A stretch of 64,000 nucleotides of DNA. Origin: Pocillopora verrucosa (taxonomy: Eukaryota; Cnidaria; Anthozoa; Scleractinia; Pocilloporidae). Shown here piece after piece: positions 1 to 11,900 of the stretch. The DNA is taken from assembly GCF_036669915.1 (NCBI RefSeq), contig NC_089321.1:17005093-17069092 (forward strand), read 5' to 3'. A program made the position numbers and the translations under genes. The notes under the pieces are model-generated. The model was not told the origin of the DNA, did not search any database, and worked only from the letters and a program-made list of their open reading frames with translations. Each line of letters opens with the position of its first letter. Position 1 is the first letter of the stretch.

Positions 1-135
1 GGCGATAAACGGGCATACAATTATAACAATTAGCCCAAAGGGGAGAAGGGAATAACCTAAACACACGTGATCTGGATACCTAAAACGCTGTGACAGCGGA
101 AGTTCGGAAGGTTAGAAAAGTAATTCATTATTTTT
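1..135. repeat. Dispersed repeat, copy A (cut by window edge)
   Basis: Bases 29-130 match 3675-3790 in the same orientation, including the shared string acacgtgatctgga and then tgtgacagcggaagtt. No coding potential is seen. The 5' end lies outside the window. Confidence 0.7.
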
Positions 136-249
136 GTCGTTTCATTTTGAAAGTATCAGCCACATTGTCAACAACATGGTAAGTGAAAATCTTTTCTAGT
201 CACTCGGTTTTTATCGGCTTTAGTTATTTAGTAACTGTGGAGAGGTAAG

Positions 250-345
250 GCTCTTGTGGCACAGCTCAGTAACTGCTTTTTTGATCTTTATGTTAGTAAT
301 ATGTCACGTTTCGAGCGTTAGCCCTTCGTTAAATCGGTTGATAGC
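250..345 (-). repeat. Copy of the GAAGGGCTAACGCTCGAAACGT hairpin-core repeat
   Basis: Read on the minus strand, 304-328 carries gaagggctaacgctcgaaac, the same core as at 8520-8550 and, diverged, at 47727-47756. Only the core is recognisable here; the flanks are too diverged to define ends. Confidence 0.6.
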
Positions 346-1329
346 GCGATTGAATCGTGACCACAGTGAAATGAATTGGTTCTACGGCGACTTTTTCAAA
401 TCTGTGTGCCTTTATACCGTATTATTTATCCTCATAAATTAAGGGATCATAAAATTAACTTCAGACCTCTATTTATTGTGTGGACTGTCCCACGCTGATA
501 TCACAGGAAATCCATAGTGCTCCATTATGTGGTTTTCCAATGGCTATGATCTGAAATGTAGCTTTTAACTTGACTTTGTTTTAGGAGGATTTAATGATCC
601 ATTCAGAGATCTCGGCATATTCGAATTAAATTTCCGTTTTCTACTTGAACACAAGCGTTTCCTGGTCGAGATACCATTCATTAAAATTTTTTGATACTAG
701 CGGCGGGTTCTACGTTACATATTTTTCTAAAAGCCGTAAGCGCCCGAGTCTCCCTTAAGAAGATAAGTTATGACGCTGCGCGCTCACGAAGAGAGCTGTT
801 TTAATTTTCCCAGAGAAACTGAAACTTTTTTAAATTCACTGTTATTGCATACATAGTATAAGCCTAATTTTCCGTTGATCGGATGCTTCATATCTCCACC
901 ATCAAATGGCTTTCTTCAAACCGTTAAGGTTTTATATAATACATTTCAACCTCAATAGCTAAGATTGTTAAACGTTGTCAGGAGATGGGCTCCTGACATT
1001 GTTAAATTTGAAAAACTGATAGTCTCCACAATCACGTGATCAAAAACTAAAGTCACTCCTATATTAAAACACATCTATCATGCAGAATGTCCTTTACTGA
1101 TGCAGAGACGGCCAAAGCTCACATCTCGAAAAAAAGCAAACGGTTAATTCATGAAAGCGTCACGCGTTGTGTGACTCGGTGTTAGGTTACGAGAGTTGAA
1201 CATGTTATAAAGAATAGTATAGGGAACGAAATATGGTCGATTTGAAATTATAAAAACCGAAATAGACTCTCTGTGGAGTAAACTGCCGATCGGTTTTCCA
1301 TATCAGTTCATGAAAAGTTGATTATGTTG
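346..1329. other. Non-coding stretch, nothing recognised
   Basis: AT-rich sequence with only short chance reading frames. No splice-linked exons, RNA genes or clear element termini were seen. Confidence 0.5.
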
Positions 1330-1540
1330 CACAGATAGCTTACCGTTTAAAGAAGCTTTAGTTCTACTGGTGTGGATTTTGTGATGAAATTACAATTTCG
1401 AAACGGATGAACACAGAAGCCTGACGTTTCCTGTTAAAAAAAGAATGAAATAATTTATTTTTACACGTTCAGTTCCATTATTGGTTATAAAGGTGTGACG
1501 TACAAAACCGAAATTCATTCGTGTGAGTTGGAACACTAAA
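1330..1540. repeat. Diverged ~230-bp repeat, copy 1
   Basis: It shares an ordered series of short blocks with 2925-3165 and 3195-3425: agatagctta, then gaagctttagtt, then agcctgacg, then gtgtgacgtacaaaa. The order and spacing are kept, so this is one repeat family. No protein is encoded. Confidence 0.6.
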
Positions 1541-2147
1541 AAATCTTCTGAGTAAATGCTGATTCTCTCTCCATATCTCCCTCCATTAATTCTCTCTGAG
1601 TATTCGAATTTTGACAGTCGCATGGAAACCGGGGAGTTTAACTCTCACCATCTTCTGCAAGATTTTGTTAAATGAGAATCATTAGTTCACGTCTCGTACA
1701 TAATGAATCATTTTAGGAAAAAAAATATACCATTTTGATCTTTTTCCCAATCTTATTTGATAATTGATCAGTTCCTATTCTCATTAATTTTGTTAAATAC
1801 TTTTGATCACAAAAAGCCGTAAAAGCTATGCCAACACTCCTTTGCGACCCTCTTGATACTTAGAGGGAGCATTCTAGGGGTTCACTGGCAGATTTTACCC
1901 TCTATTCCACAATTCAAGATAATAATACATTCTGGCCGGTATGTTCTTAAATTCAAATTTGACGCAGCTAAACCCCCTCCCCCACCCCTCCCATTTGAAA
2001 AATGTTCCCAACGCCTCAGATTCTAGTAAATAGAACATAACTTGTGAAATATCTATGGTGTCAGCTGTATATGAGAGCAAACAATTACAACAAGAACCTT
2101 TTTAATGTCAGTTATTTACCACTGATTTAAGACGTCATATACTTACT

Positions 2148-2350
2148 CAATGGGGTTGACCGATAGCCATGAAACGGCCAAAAAATTTAACCGTTAAGGA
2201 TAAAAATTGTCAAATCAGTTAACCATTAGTCGTATGACAATTTTCACCTCGAAAAAAAATTTCTGGTAACAATTCATGGAATGACGTCAATCGTTAGCCG
2301 TAACATGGCCAAAATTTTAACCGTTAGCCGTAAAAGCCATCACCCCATTG
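2148..2350. mobile_element. MITE with CAATGGGGT termini, copy 1
   Basis: A 203-bp element bounded by inverted ends (caatggggt at the left, accccattg at the right). It is filled with short variants of ttaaccgttagccgtaaaa on both strands. A second copy in inverse orientation lies at 43337-43733, where another MITE has split it. No transposase is encoded. The superfamily is unknown. Confidence 0.65.
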
Positions 2351-2924
2351 AGACCCTCCTTCTACTACAGTGAGCCCATCATTCTCAAATGCGACTTGTT
2401 TGGTTTTGACCGTGTGAACCTCGAAAATGAGATTTCCCTGAATTTGGAGAAATCGGGTAAGGTTACTAAATTAACCGGGAAGCAAGCTAATCAAGCTTGC
2501 AATTGTTTGTTACTTTTTCGAAGACAAAGAAGAACCTCAGCCAAATGTAATTTTTATTATTCAAATAATCGCTCGGTGTTAGTGCCCTCTACTTGCATGT
2601 TTTATGCAATTGTCTGGGGAAAAGAGGAAACAAAAATGTTAACAGCGCGAATTGTCGTTGGGAGTTTTCAGAGGAGTGCCTTGCAGATGCATGGATCCTA
2701 CAACGTAACTGTAGTCCAGTCCCCCACCTCTCTCCCCTCCCCTTCCCAAAAGAAGTATCGATTATTACTGAAAGTCAAACTGCTCTCTCTGATGTCATTT
2801 ACTTGTTGCCATATTTCAGTCACTGGATCAGCGCTTTCAAATGTAAGACCAGTGAAGTGTTTATTTTCGAGCAAATTACCCGATCCACTCCGTCCGAGAA
2901 AATGACAAGTTAATGAATACAATG

Positions 2925-3165
2925 GGTCAATTTTCTCGCACAAATAGCTTACTGTTTAAAGACAGAAGCTTTAGTTGTACTCTCGATCTCGTGATGCAAA
3001 TCCAACCGGTCTAAATAGGATGAACCCTGAAGCCTGACGTTTCGGTGAAACAGAGTAACATGTTTCATCTTTGGATGCTAAAATCCACCATTAGTTAGAA
3101 AAGTCTAACGTGCCAAACCGAAATACAGTCACTCGGTATTCTTAGCAATTTTGACTTCGGTCGTG
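2925..3165. repeat. Diverged ~230-bp repeat, copy 2
   Basis: Same block order as copy 1 (1330-1540): caatgggtc, atagctta, gaagctttagtt, gaagcctgacgtttc, aaccgaaata. It is followed almost directly by copy 3, so the two form a diverged tandem pair. Confidence 0.6.
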
Positions 3166-3194
3166 CAAATTACACCAGCTTGAAAATGAAAACT

Positions 3195-3425
3195 TCACGA
3201 AGACAATGAGTCCATTATCACGCAAAGATAGCTTAACGTTTCGAGAAAGAAACTTACTTAAGTTGTACTGTGATAGATCATGTGATGAAAATCAAACATT
3301 TCAAAGAGGTAAACACTAAAGCCTGACGAACCCTATTCAAGAAATGACGCTTTTCATCTTCTGTGTTTAATTAAATTATGAGTAATAAATGTGTGACGTA
3401 CAAAATCGAAATACTGTGTACTTAT
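3195..3425. repeat. Diverged ~230-bp repeat, copy 3
   Basis: It starts with caatgagtcc and runs through atagctta, aaagcctgacg and gtgtgacgtacaaaatcgaaa. Copy 3 ends where the foldback at 3421 begins. Confidence 0.6.
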
Positions 3426-3561
3426 TGATTGAGTGGTAGGGCCGGCCGGAAAAATATTTGGCTCGGGGTCATGACCTACGGACCGAGCGCAGTAAGGTCC
3501 TTGCTTCATGACCTAGAGCCAAATATTTTCCCGTCCGGCCCCACTAAATTCGGTCAATAAG
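3421..3561. mobile_element. Foldback (palindromic) MITE
   Basis: The left arm begins cttattgattgagtgg and the right arm, read on the minus strand, begins cttattgaccgaatttagtgg. Both then run through gggccgg and aaaatatttggctc to a short centre around 3480. The arms are about 60 bp, so the whole element can fold into one hairpin. A shorter relative lies at 44345-44430. Confidence 0.7.
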
Positions 3562-3674
3562 CATTTTATCATATGACCACTAACTGTTGAAAATTTCAAC
3601 TTAAATAGGACGCAATAGACAGGCATACGAGCACATACAAGTTCTGTAATTAAAAGTTTTCCTTTTCATTTCGA

Positions 3675-3790
3675 TTAGCCCAGAGGGGGGAAAGGAATAT
3701 TCTTAAACACACGTGATCTGGATGCCCAAAACATTGTGACAGCGGAAGTTCTGAAGGTTGGGAAAAGTCCCGGCTGTAATTCATTCATTT
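3675..3790. repeat. Dispersed repeat, copy B
   Basis: Matches bases 29-130 with scattered substitutions, same strand. It lies just downstream of a foldback, and a similar agacgggc string follows the related foldback at 44.4 kb, so foldback and repeat may belong to one larger element. Confidence 0.65.
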
Positions 3791-5021
3791 TATTGTTACC
3801 ATGAACAAGAAATAAGGATGCTCGATCCTAGGAAGTTTCATCACATATACGTTTTGAAGGCCGGAACAAAAAGGTTTTCGAGTTTCCTCACGTGATCAGT
3901 AAAACCGTAAGTTCTGTTTCGATCATAAAAAAACGAGATCAAAGTTACTCATACCCAACAGTCTCACACTAGAGTGAGTCAATGAGCGAGTGAAATGTAC
4001 TGGTAATAGGACTGAGTGGAATCTGTAATCATACGATTTCTTTTACATCGCGTGACGAGATGAACGAACCAAAAAACTAGATCAAAGAAACCTATTTACG
4101 ACAGTGTCTACACAGAGTGACTCAGTGAGTGAGTTAACATTTGCACATTATAGGCCCTACCAGTTTCTACGGTTCGCTTACCTACGAGTTAACAAAGTTG
4201 ATGTACTTCAGCACGGAAGCTGAGTCAGTCAAGTAGTAAACTTGATCTACTGTCATGTCCAATTCTTCTCGAATAATTCTGGAGAGCCTTACGGAGATAA
4301 CACTGGCTGTCAGTTCCAATCATGGAATTGAAATTGCATGTATGAGACCTCATTTTGCTTTTCCCATGACAAATGCATGGTGAACTTGGTTGGTGACATC
4401 TTTCCAATGGAGGTAAATGGCGGCTGGATATCATTGACGAGAAGTGTCTGAGAAGAGGTGTAGTTGTACTTCTTTAACTTCACCAAATCCCTTGAGCTTG
4501 GAACAGTGGACTACTTGCATTTCTTGCTGCTTTGGTAGATTATCTAGCCAGCACTTTCATTGCTTTTTGTCATCTTCCTCTAATGGGTCATCCCTGCTCA
4601 AACTCTTTCTACTGAGTGTTAGCAACAGCAACGTAGCCTTCATGACATATGGCGCAATGAATCCAAAAGGATTGAAGATGGAATAAACAGCTGACACAAT
4701 CCCTCTTCGTGTCATTGGTCTCTAGTTCGCTAGCTGCAATATCTTTTCCAAGACCTCCCATGCAAACTTGTCTTTCTCTGTATTCCACTTGAGGCCAAGA
4801 GCACTATCTGTAGGAAGTCGTTTAAGCTATGCATTAACCTCAGATTTGGCTCTTTAAGACTCCAGGATCGCAGCCAGCACTTCTCTATCATTACTATACC
4901 ACTTCCTCAAGCGAAAACCGCCTTTCTCTAACAACCTGCCCAGTTGAATTGCTAAATTGACTGCTTTCTTTGTGGCACCTGCTGACTTCATCATGTCATC
5001 TTCATACATGCTGCGCTTCAC

Positions 5022-5250
5022 AGGGCCATAGCTAGCACGAGGAAAGACGAGGCAATTGCCTCGTCTCGATTTTGGTCCAAGATTGACTTTTCTGAAGAAA
5101 AATGCCTCTGGAAATGTTTAGAAGAGCACTTCTGAGCCTCTAGATTTCAAAATTTTCTGGGGGGGGCATGCCCCCAGATTCCATTAGCGACTCGCACCTT
5201 CAGCGCTCGAAACTTTCCTCGTCTTGCTCTGAAGTTTGTATACGGCCCTG
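5022..5250. mobile_element. Small non-autonomous DNA transposon inside the BEL/Pao RT
   Basis: About 229 bp with inverted ends (agggccata at the left, tacggccct at the right). It is flanked by a direct repeat of the target, gcttcac on both sides (8 bp if one mismatch is allowed). It sits immediately upstream (minus strand) of the YxDD box of the retrotransposon. Terminus and target size resemble hAT-type elements, but no transposase is present. Confidence 0.7.
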
Positions 5251-5679
5251 CTTCACTGTCGCTTCTACTTTTGCATCAAACCCCTCCTGATTCAACTGAG
5301 GTGTCTTCTTAGGATAGAAATTAGCAACGCTTGGTGAAGATATAGCACCAAATAGATGTTTCACCATTCGATACTCTTGCATTTCCTTTGCCAGGTCCCT
5401 ATTCGGCCACCATACAAATCTTTTAAGATCTAAAAAGTGTCACAATCTTTTGGGTCCAGCATGAATTGGTGAAACATTGCTTCATGTCACCAACCACTAA
5501 TGATGTTTGTCCAAACTTTGCTGCACAATCATGAACCAGCCTCACCTTTGCCGGGCTTTAAGGATGCTTTTCTGGGTAGTGAGCGAGGTACCACACTGGT
5601 TTACCCCTTGTGTTCAACTCTTCTTCAAGAACTCTTTCTGCATGTCTTCTTTCTATGTAGTCGTCGTTGATCATAAAAA

Positions 5680-6300
5680 AAAAAACATCAAATTTAGTGT
5701 TAGCATGTAAATTATTATTAAAAATGTTAGCCCAGTCAAGAAGTGCGAAATCATTGATTCATTTTTCTTCATCAAACTTGGAATAATCATTTTTATAATA
5801 GTGTAGAGTTTTATGATTTACCTTAACGTTATCTACAATCGAAAGTTGAGGAAGATGATCTTGGATTCTTAGGACTAAGTTACCACTGGTAGTATTTACA
5901 GCATAAGTATTTGAAAATATGTTATCGATTAGGGTTGCAGATCTTTCAGTGATACGGGTTGGTTGTAAAATATAGGGAAGAAGAAAATAAGAGTTCAGCA
6001 TCAGCGAGAAATCATTGGATTCCGGATGGCTTTCACAGTTTAATAGGTTAATATTAAAGTCTGCCGTAAGAAAGATATTCTTATTTTATCTTGATAACTG
6101 AGATAAAATTGACTCAAAAATTTTCCTTAAACCTTACAGGATTGAAAGATGGGTGCAAATAGGCGCAACGATAAAAGATTTTTTTAGCTTTAGTGTTAAT
6201 AATTTCAACCCAGATGGTTTCAAAGTCATTATCAGTTACACTCAGGTCAGTTCGTTTGAAGGTATTTGTTACTTTATCTATCAAGGAACGCTGGTGTAAG
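5680..6300 (-). mobile_element. Decayed LINE endonuclease fragment
   Basis: Minus-strand frames give pieces typical of the endonuclease region of non-LTR retrotransposons (CR1/jockey-like). These are a segment with ETIWVEI and YRCAYLHPS (6230-6130), then, after a frameshift, ILQPTRITERSATLIDNIFSN at about 5960-5905. Stops and frameshifts are frequent. The fragment separates two parts of the BEL/Pao element, so it probably inserted into it; its exact ends are not clear. Confidence 0.65.
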
Positions 6301-7150
6301 CAAAGATCACCCTGTGTAACAATGATAATAAACGTGCAAGTTTTACGCTTTTACTTCTTCTCAGGATCTCAATCCGTAGTCTTTACGTTTTATTTGCGCA
6401 GCGGTAATGCTCACACCTCTGTGAATAGGAAAGTTTCTTAAACATCCTTCTAAAAAACAAACGGAAAAAATGTCATGGCATTATGGCTTTTGAAATGAAA
6501 TTTCTTAAAAGCTTATCCCACAAGAATCCATAAGGTGCTGTGCTTCTTGACTTTCCCCGCTGGCTTGAAATTTTCGCCACACAACTACTCCGATGAAAGC
6601 TGCGCATGAAAGCTCCTTCATAAGACACCTCTTCAAAAACAGAGCTCTTCGCTCTGCCATCGCCTTGTTGTTGAGTTTGTATGGTGGGTCGTGTTGCCAG
6701 GGCAAAGTAACTTGAGAGTGTCCATGGACTTGCTGCAGAATCCCTTCCATGATCTTAAAAGCTCTCTTATCTTCGACTGGTGCGCAAACTTTGGTCTCTA
6801 CTTCTGTGTTTTCAAAGTCCGTTTTCCATAGCCTTTCTAATTGCTGGTTTCATTCTTCATTGCGAATTTCGCATTCAGTTTTGCTGTCCAATAACATACT
6901 GAAGTCTTTCTCATAAGTCAAGTTATCGGCGGGTTCTTTTAAAGGACCTTGGTCTATAGCATCATCATCTGATCGCTCATTAAATATTCCACCTTTAATC
7001 ATTAGACTAACACACACACTTTCATCTTCCAAGTTAGGAACGTTGTCGTGAAAAAAAAGACCCTCTATGGTACGTGTGAAATTTGCTGAACAATTTGGGC
7101 TATCCTTTTGGCCCCCAACAGGACCAATTACAGCATTTCTTAAACTTTAT

Positions 7151-8514
7151 CTGACCGCGACTGGTTTATCTTACCCGGTTTTTCATCATCTATAACAACT
7201 AAATAACTTACTTGAATTCACTATGATCATACATGTATGTGACCCATCACGAGATTTCAGGGAAGAAGGTGAACGCACGATCACGGTACACTAGCACGCT
7301 AAAACAAAAGAGCGAGCTTTTAACACGTTAGCTGCGTGTAAGTTACTTGTCTCATTAACTTTGCAGCCATTGTCTTGCTTCGCGCAGTAGAAACAAAGGA
7401 ACGTGTTAAGATCTTTCTCGCAACTTTGCACGATATAATACGGTGACCGTGCCAATTATATAACACCTTTTAGCTCGTAAGATGCCAAGATCAGTGTACA
7501 GTAAATAATACGCGGCTTCGCTCGGAAAGCTTCGTTTTGCGCCGGCTAACTTGCGGTCAGATATTTATTTTAAAAATGCCGGTTTTCATAGAGTGACGAA
7601 CAGCGACCGCGTAGAGGACATGGAGCCATGGTTGCTAAAGTATTCACAAAGGTTCAGTACTGGGCTTATTAACTTCATGAAGCGATAAGGATTTATATTT
7701 TACAAGGTTAGAGTTAAGTTTTAAAAAAGTAGTTCATGTGTTCAAACTGAGCTCCTCTGGACCTTGTGAAACACTTCGTGCTCACTGAATTCCTTTTGAA
7801 AATCCTGAGGGAAAGAGCCGTGATTTGATGATGGTTTTGACAATTATACTATTAATTTTTTTAAAAAAGCAAATTTATTTACTCCGCTGCTGATGTCGTA
7901 GGATAATCGCGGTGTAAGATTTCGTGGTTTTCCAGTGGTCGTTATTTGCATTAACAATTAACTTGATCTCTTCTTGTTAAAGCGTCAAAGTCTTGCGTAA
8001 GAAGATAGGTCTGCGTATGACGCTGAAAGTTCATGAAGGAAGGTAATGTATTTTCTGTGGGGAACAGAAACGTTACTTGACTGATTTCCTATAATCTTGT
8101 CCATAATCTTTTTTTTTTTGTTTTTTTAGTCGTGTCATGTCCTGTGACTATTAAGTCATGTTATGTTGTGCAAAAATCGCCACCGAATGAAATGAATTCG
8201 CAACAAAGTCGGAGCTCGTCAAACCTCTAAGGCCTCACAATATTTTCAAATATTCCATGCCATATTGTGAAATGTCAAGAAATCTTCCAGAGAGTTGTTG
8301 TAAAAGGTTATCTCTCTTGTTAGCCTAAGAATTGAAACGCTTAACTTGAATGCATGTAGCTTGATTCCAAGACGCTTTATTGTAAATACGTTCTAACGAC
8401 CGGTAAAAATTCAGATAGAAAACGAAGTATTACATTTATACTGCAGACCACTCTTTACTGGTTTATTTGCGGAATACTGGCAATACAGCATCATTGATTC
8501 CTCAAGATTATCAA
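7151..8514. other. Intergenic, upstream of the TPR-CHAT gene
   Basis: No supported exon. Any 5' exon or promoter of the TPR-CHAT gene should lie here or in 8660-8940, but none can be named from sequence alone. Confidence 0.5.
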
Positions 8515-8660
8515 ATGCTCTGATGAAGGGCTAACGCTCGAAACGTCAGCTTCAGAAACTTATTACGATGCCAATTTACATTGTCAACTCAGTTGGTAAA
8601 GCCAAATAGTTTTGTAAGACCCCACCAAAGTTTCTTTAAAAACTTACCCCTTTGATTAAT
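8515..8660 (+). repeat. Hairpin-core repeat, full-length copy
   Basis: It starts with ctgatgaagggctaacgctc followed by gaaacgtcag (8520-8549). The outer bases ctgatg/cgtcag and the inner gggc/gctc can pair. It continues through caactcagttg to gtttctttaaaaacttacccc. The same order occurs at 53930-54085 and on the minus strand at 47575-47725, so this is a dispersed ~150-bp family. Confidence 0.65.
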
Positions 8661-8954
8661 GTTGTTTATAAAAGCTATGCATGGGAAATTGTTTATCTTT
8701 ATCCTGAGACTTTAAAGTCAGGTAATATTCTGCAAAAATTACAATTTGAGTAAAATGAAAGGTGACAAACCGACCTCTTCAGTTATTTTTTTGTTTTAAG
8801 AGTATATTGTGAATTCTAACACTCAGCTTGTTACAAATAATTTCCGGGTGTAATCGACTTAACATTTGTGTTCCTGTTTGTAGTGACTCGTTATTAATCC
8901 AGATTATCGACTCATTTAGTATTGTGTTACTAAAAAATGTTTCCTTAATAACAG

Positions 8955-11900
8955 GAGAGGATGGCAATGGAAACCTAACAGCAGAAGCCATGACACCTTT
9001 TATGAGCATCGGCTTATTTGTTGCTCTGTTCTTGCTCAACTCAGATCGCATTCAGAAAGCCATTGAGATATGCAGCGAATGCTTGATTTTGCTAAGTAGC
9101 ACCGATCAAAACAGCAAAGACCAATTTGATTCAGTACTGCTACAATTTTACAGCGACATCTATACCGTTCTTTTCAGCGCTTATCGTCATATCTCTGACG
9201 ACATAAGTGCGGAAAGATACGGGAGGAAACTGTTTGACTTATACAGCGAGTCTGGAATTATGCTTCATAAACTTGGTGAAAACCTAAAAGCAAAGGAATA
9301 TGTTGAGAGGGCCCTTGCCATAGCAACCAAAATTGGCAACAGAAGCCGCGAAGCATCCTGTTACGCAAACCTTGGAGCGTTGCTTCGGTCGCTCGGGGAA
9401 TGCGACAAGGCTAAAGAGTATTTCCAAAAAGCGCTTGTCATCAGAACTGAAATTGGCGACAGAAAAGGGGAAGCATCATGTTATGGAAACCTAGGTACTA
9501 TGTTTAAGTCGCTTGGCCAATACGACAAGGCTAAAGAGTATCTCCAAAAAGCGCTTGTCATAACAACTGAAATTGGCGACAGAAAAGGGGAGGCAGCTGA
9601 CTACGGAAACCTAGGTACTGTGTTTGTGTCGCTTGGCCAATACGGCAAGGCTGTAGAGTATCTTCAAAAAGCGCTTGTTATCACAACTGAAATTGGCGAC
9701 AGACAAGAGGAAGCATCATGCTATGGAAACCTAGGTTCTGTGTTTGTGTCGCTTGGCCAATACGACAAGGCTAAAGAGTATCTCCAAAAAGCGCTTGTCA
9801 TCAGAACTGAAATTGGCGACAGAAAAGGGGAGGCAGCTGACTACAGAAACCGAGGTACTCTGTTTCAGTCGCTTGGCCAATACGACAAGGCTAAAGAGTA
9901 TTTCCAAAAAGCGCTTGTCATCACAACTGAAATTGGCGACAGAAAAGGGGAGGCAACTGACTACGGAAACCTTGGTACTGTGTTTGTGTCGCTTGGCCAA
10001 TACGGCAAGGCTGTAGAGTATCTTCAAAAAGCGCTTGTTATCACAACTGAAATTGGCGACAGACAAGGGGAGGCATCATGCTATGGAAACCTAGGTTCTG
10101 TGTTTGTGTCGCTTAGCCAATACGAGAAGGCTAAAGAGTATCTCCAAAAAGCGCTTGTCATCACAACTGAAATTGGCGACAGACAAGTGGAAGGAACATG
10201 TTATGGAAACCTAGGTACTGTGTTTAAGTCGCTTGGCCAATACGACAAGGCTAAAGAGTATCTCCAAAAAGCGCTTGTCATCACAACTGAAATTGGCGAC
10301 AGACAAGGGGAAGGATCATGTTATGGAAACCTAGGTACTGTGTTTAAGTCGCTTGGCCAATACGACAAGGCTAAAGAGTATCTCCAAAAAGCGCTCGTCA
10401 TCAGAACTGAAACTGGCGACAGACAGGGGGAAGCATTATGTTATGGAAACCTAAGTACTGTGTTTCATTTACTTGGCCAACACGACAAGGCTAAAGAGTA
10501 TCTCCAAAAAGCGCTTGTCATCAGAACTGAAATTGGCGACCGAAAAGGGGAGGCAAATAACTACGGAATCCTAGGTAATGTGTTTAAATCGCTTGGCCAA
10601 TACGACAAGGCTAAAGAGTATCTCCAAAAAGCGCTTGTCATCAGAACTGAAATTGGCGACAAGAGAGGGGAGGCAACTGACTACGGAAACCTAAGTACTC
10701 AGTTTCTGTCGCTCGGCGAATACAACAAGGCTCTAGAGTATCTCCAAAAAGCGCTTGTCATCAGAACTGAAATTGGCGACAAGAGAGGGGAGGCAAATGA
10801 CTACGGAAACCTAGGTACTGTGTTTATGTCGCTTGGCCAATACGAGAAGGCTGTAGAGTATCTTCAAAAAGCGCTTGTTATCAGAACTGAAATTGGTGAG
10901 AGACAAGGGGTAGCATTATGTTATGAAAACCTAGGTACTGTGTTTATGTCGCTTGGCCAATACGACAAGGCTAAAGAGTATCTCCAAAAAGCGCTTGTCA
11001 TCACAACTGAAATTGGCGACAGACAAGGGGAAGGATCATGTCACGGAAACCTTGGTAATGTGTTTAAGTCGCTCGGCCAATACCACAAGGCTAAATGGTA
11101 TCTCCAAAAAGCGCTTGTCATCAGAACTGAAATTGGCGACAGGAAAGGGGAAGCATTATGTTATGGAAACCTAGGAACTGTGTTTCAGTCGCTTGGCCAA
11201 TACGACAAGGCTAAATGGTATCTCCAAAAAGCGCTTGTCATCACAACTGAAATTGGCGACAGACAAGGGGAAGGATCATGTAATGGAAACCTTGGTAATG
11301 TGTTTAAGTCGCTCGGCCAATACGACAAGGCTAAAGAGTATCTCCAAAAAGCGCTTGTCATCAGAACTGAAATTGGCGACAAGAGAGGGGAGGCGAATGA
11401 CTACGGAAACCTAGGTACTGTGTTTGAGTCGCTTGGCCAATACGAGAAGGCTAAAGAGTTTCTCCAAAAAGCGCTTGTCATCAATACTGAAATTGGCGAC
11501 AAGAGAGGGGAGGCAAATGACTACGGAAACCTAGGTACTGTGTTTCAATGGCTTGGCCAATACGAGAAGGCTAAAGAGTATCTCCAAAAAGCGCTTGTCA
11601 TCACAACTGAAATTGGCGACAAGAGAGGGGAGGCAATTGACTATGGAAACCTAGGTACTGTGTTTCAGTCGCTTGGACAATACGAGAAGGCTAAAGAGTA
11701 TCTCCAAAAAGCGCTTGTCATCAGAACTGAAATTGGCGACAGAAAAGGGGAGGCAGCTGACTACGGAAACCTAGGTACTGTGTTTGTTTCGCTTGGCCAA
11801 TACGGCAAGGCTGTAGAGTATCTTCAAAAAGCGCTTGTTATCAGAACTGAAATTGGCGACAGAGAAGGGGAAGCATCGTGTTATGGAAACCTAGGTACTG

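Larger units (their letters stand above)
4200..7150 (-). mobile_element. Decayed BEL/Pao-type retrotransposon pol, interrupted
   Basis: Minus-strand translation gives separated pieces of a BEL/Pao pol in the right order. At 7150-6610 there is a segment containing GPVGG, then one with AERRALFLKR. At 5660-5200 come the reverse transcriptase fingers and palm, with VRLVHDCAAKFG and MVKHLFGAISSPS. The catalytic YxDD box (here YEDD) is at 4995-5006, followed by LEKGGFRLRKWYSN. An RNase H-like part with SAVYSIFNPFGFIAPYV and HLFSDTS ends near 4200. In-frame stops, frameshifts and two insertions break it, so it is a dead copy. No LTRs were recognised. BEL/Pao is known as an LTR-retrotransposon family; the assignment rests on motif recognition. 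Confidence 0.8.

Noticed and set aside
2348..2905. 185-codon plus-strand ORF
   Set aside because: Longest orphan frame of the repeat region, but no domain, repeats in overlapping frames, and starts in a MITE terminus. Probably chance.
8520..8550. Calling the hairpin core a hammerhead ribozyme
   Set aside because: The closing pair of stem II and a clear cleavage site are not visible; only superficial resemblance. Kept as a finding to test, not as a feature.
8828..8954. Using the Met at 8828 as start of the TPR-CHAT protein
   Set aside because: A good acceptor (ttccttaataacag) at 8941-8954 lies between it and the first family-like sequence, and the upstream codons look intronic.
9731..11414. 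Many additional open frames on both strands inside the TPR array
   Set aside because: The 120-bp period is a multiple of three, so a frame open in one unit stays open in all. They are shadows of the TPR coding frame.
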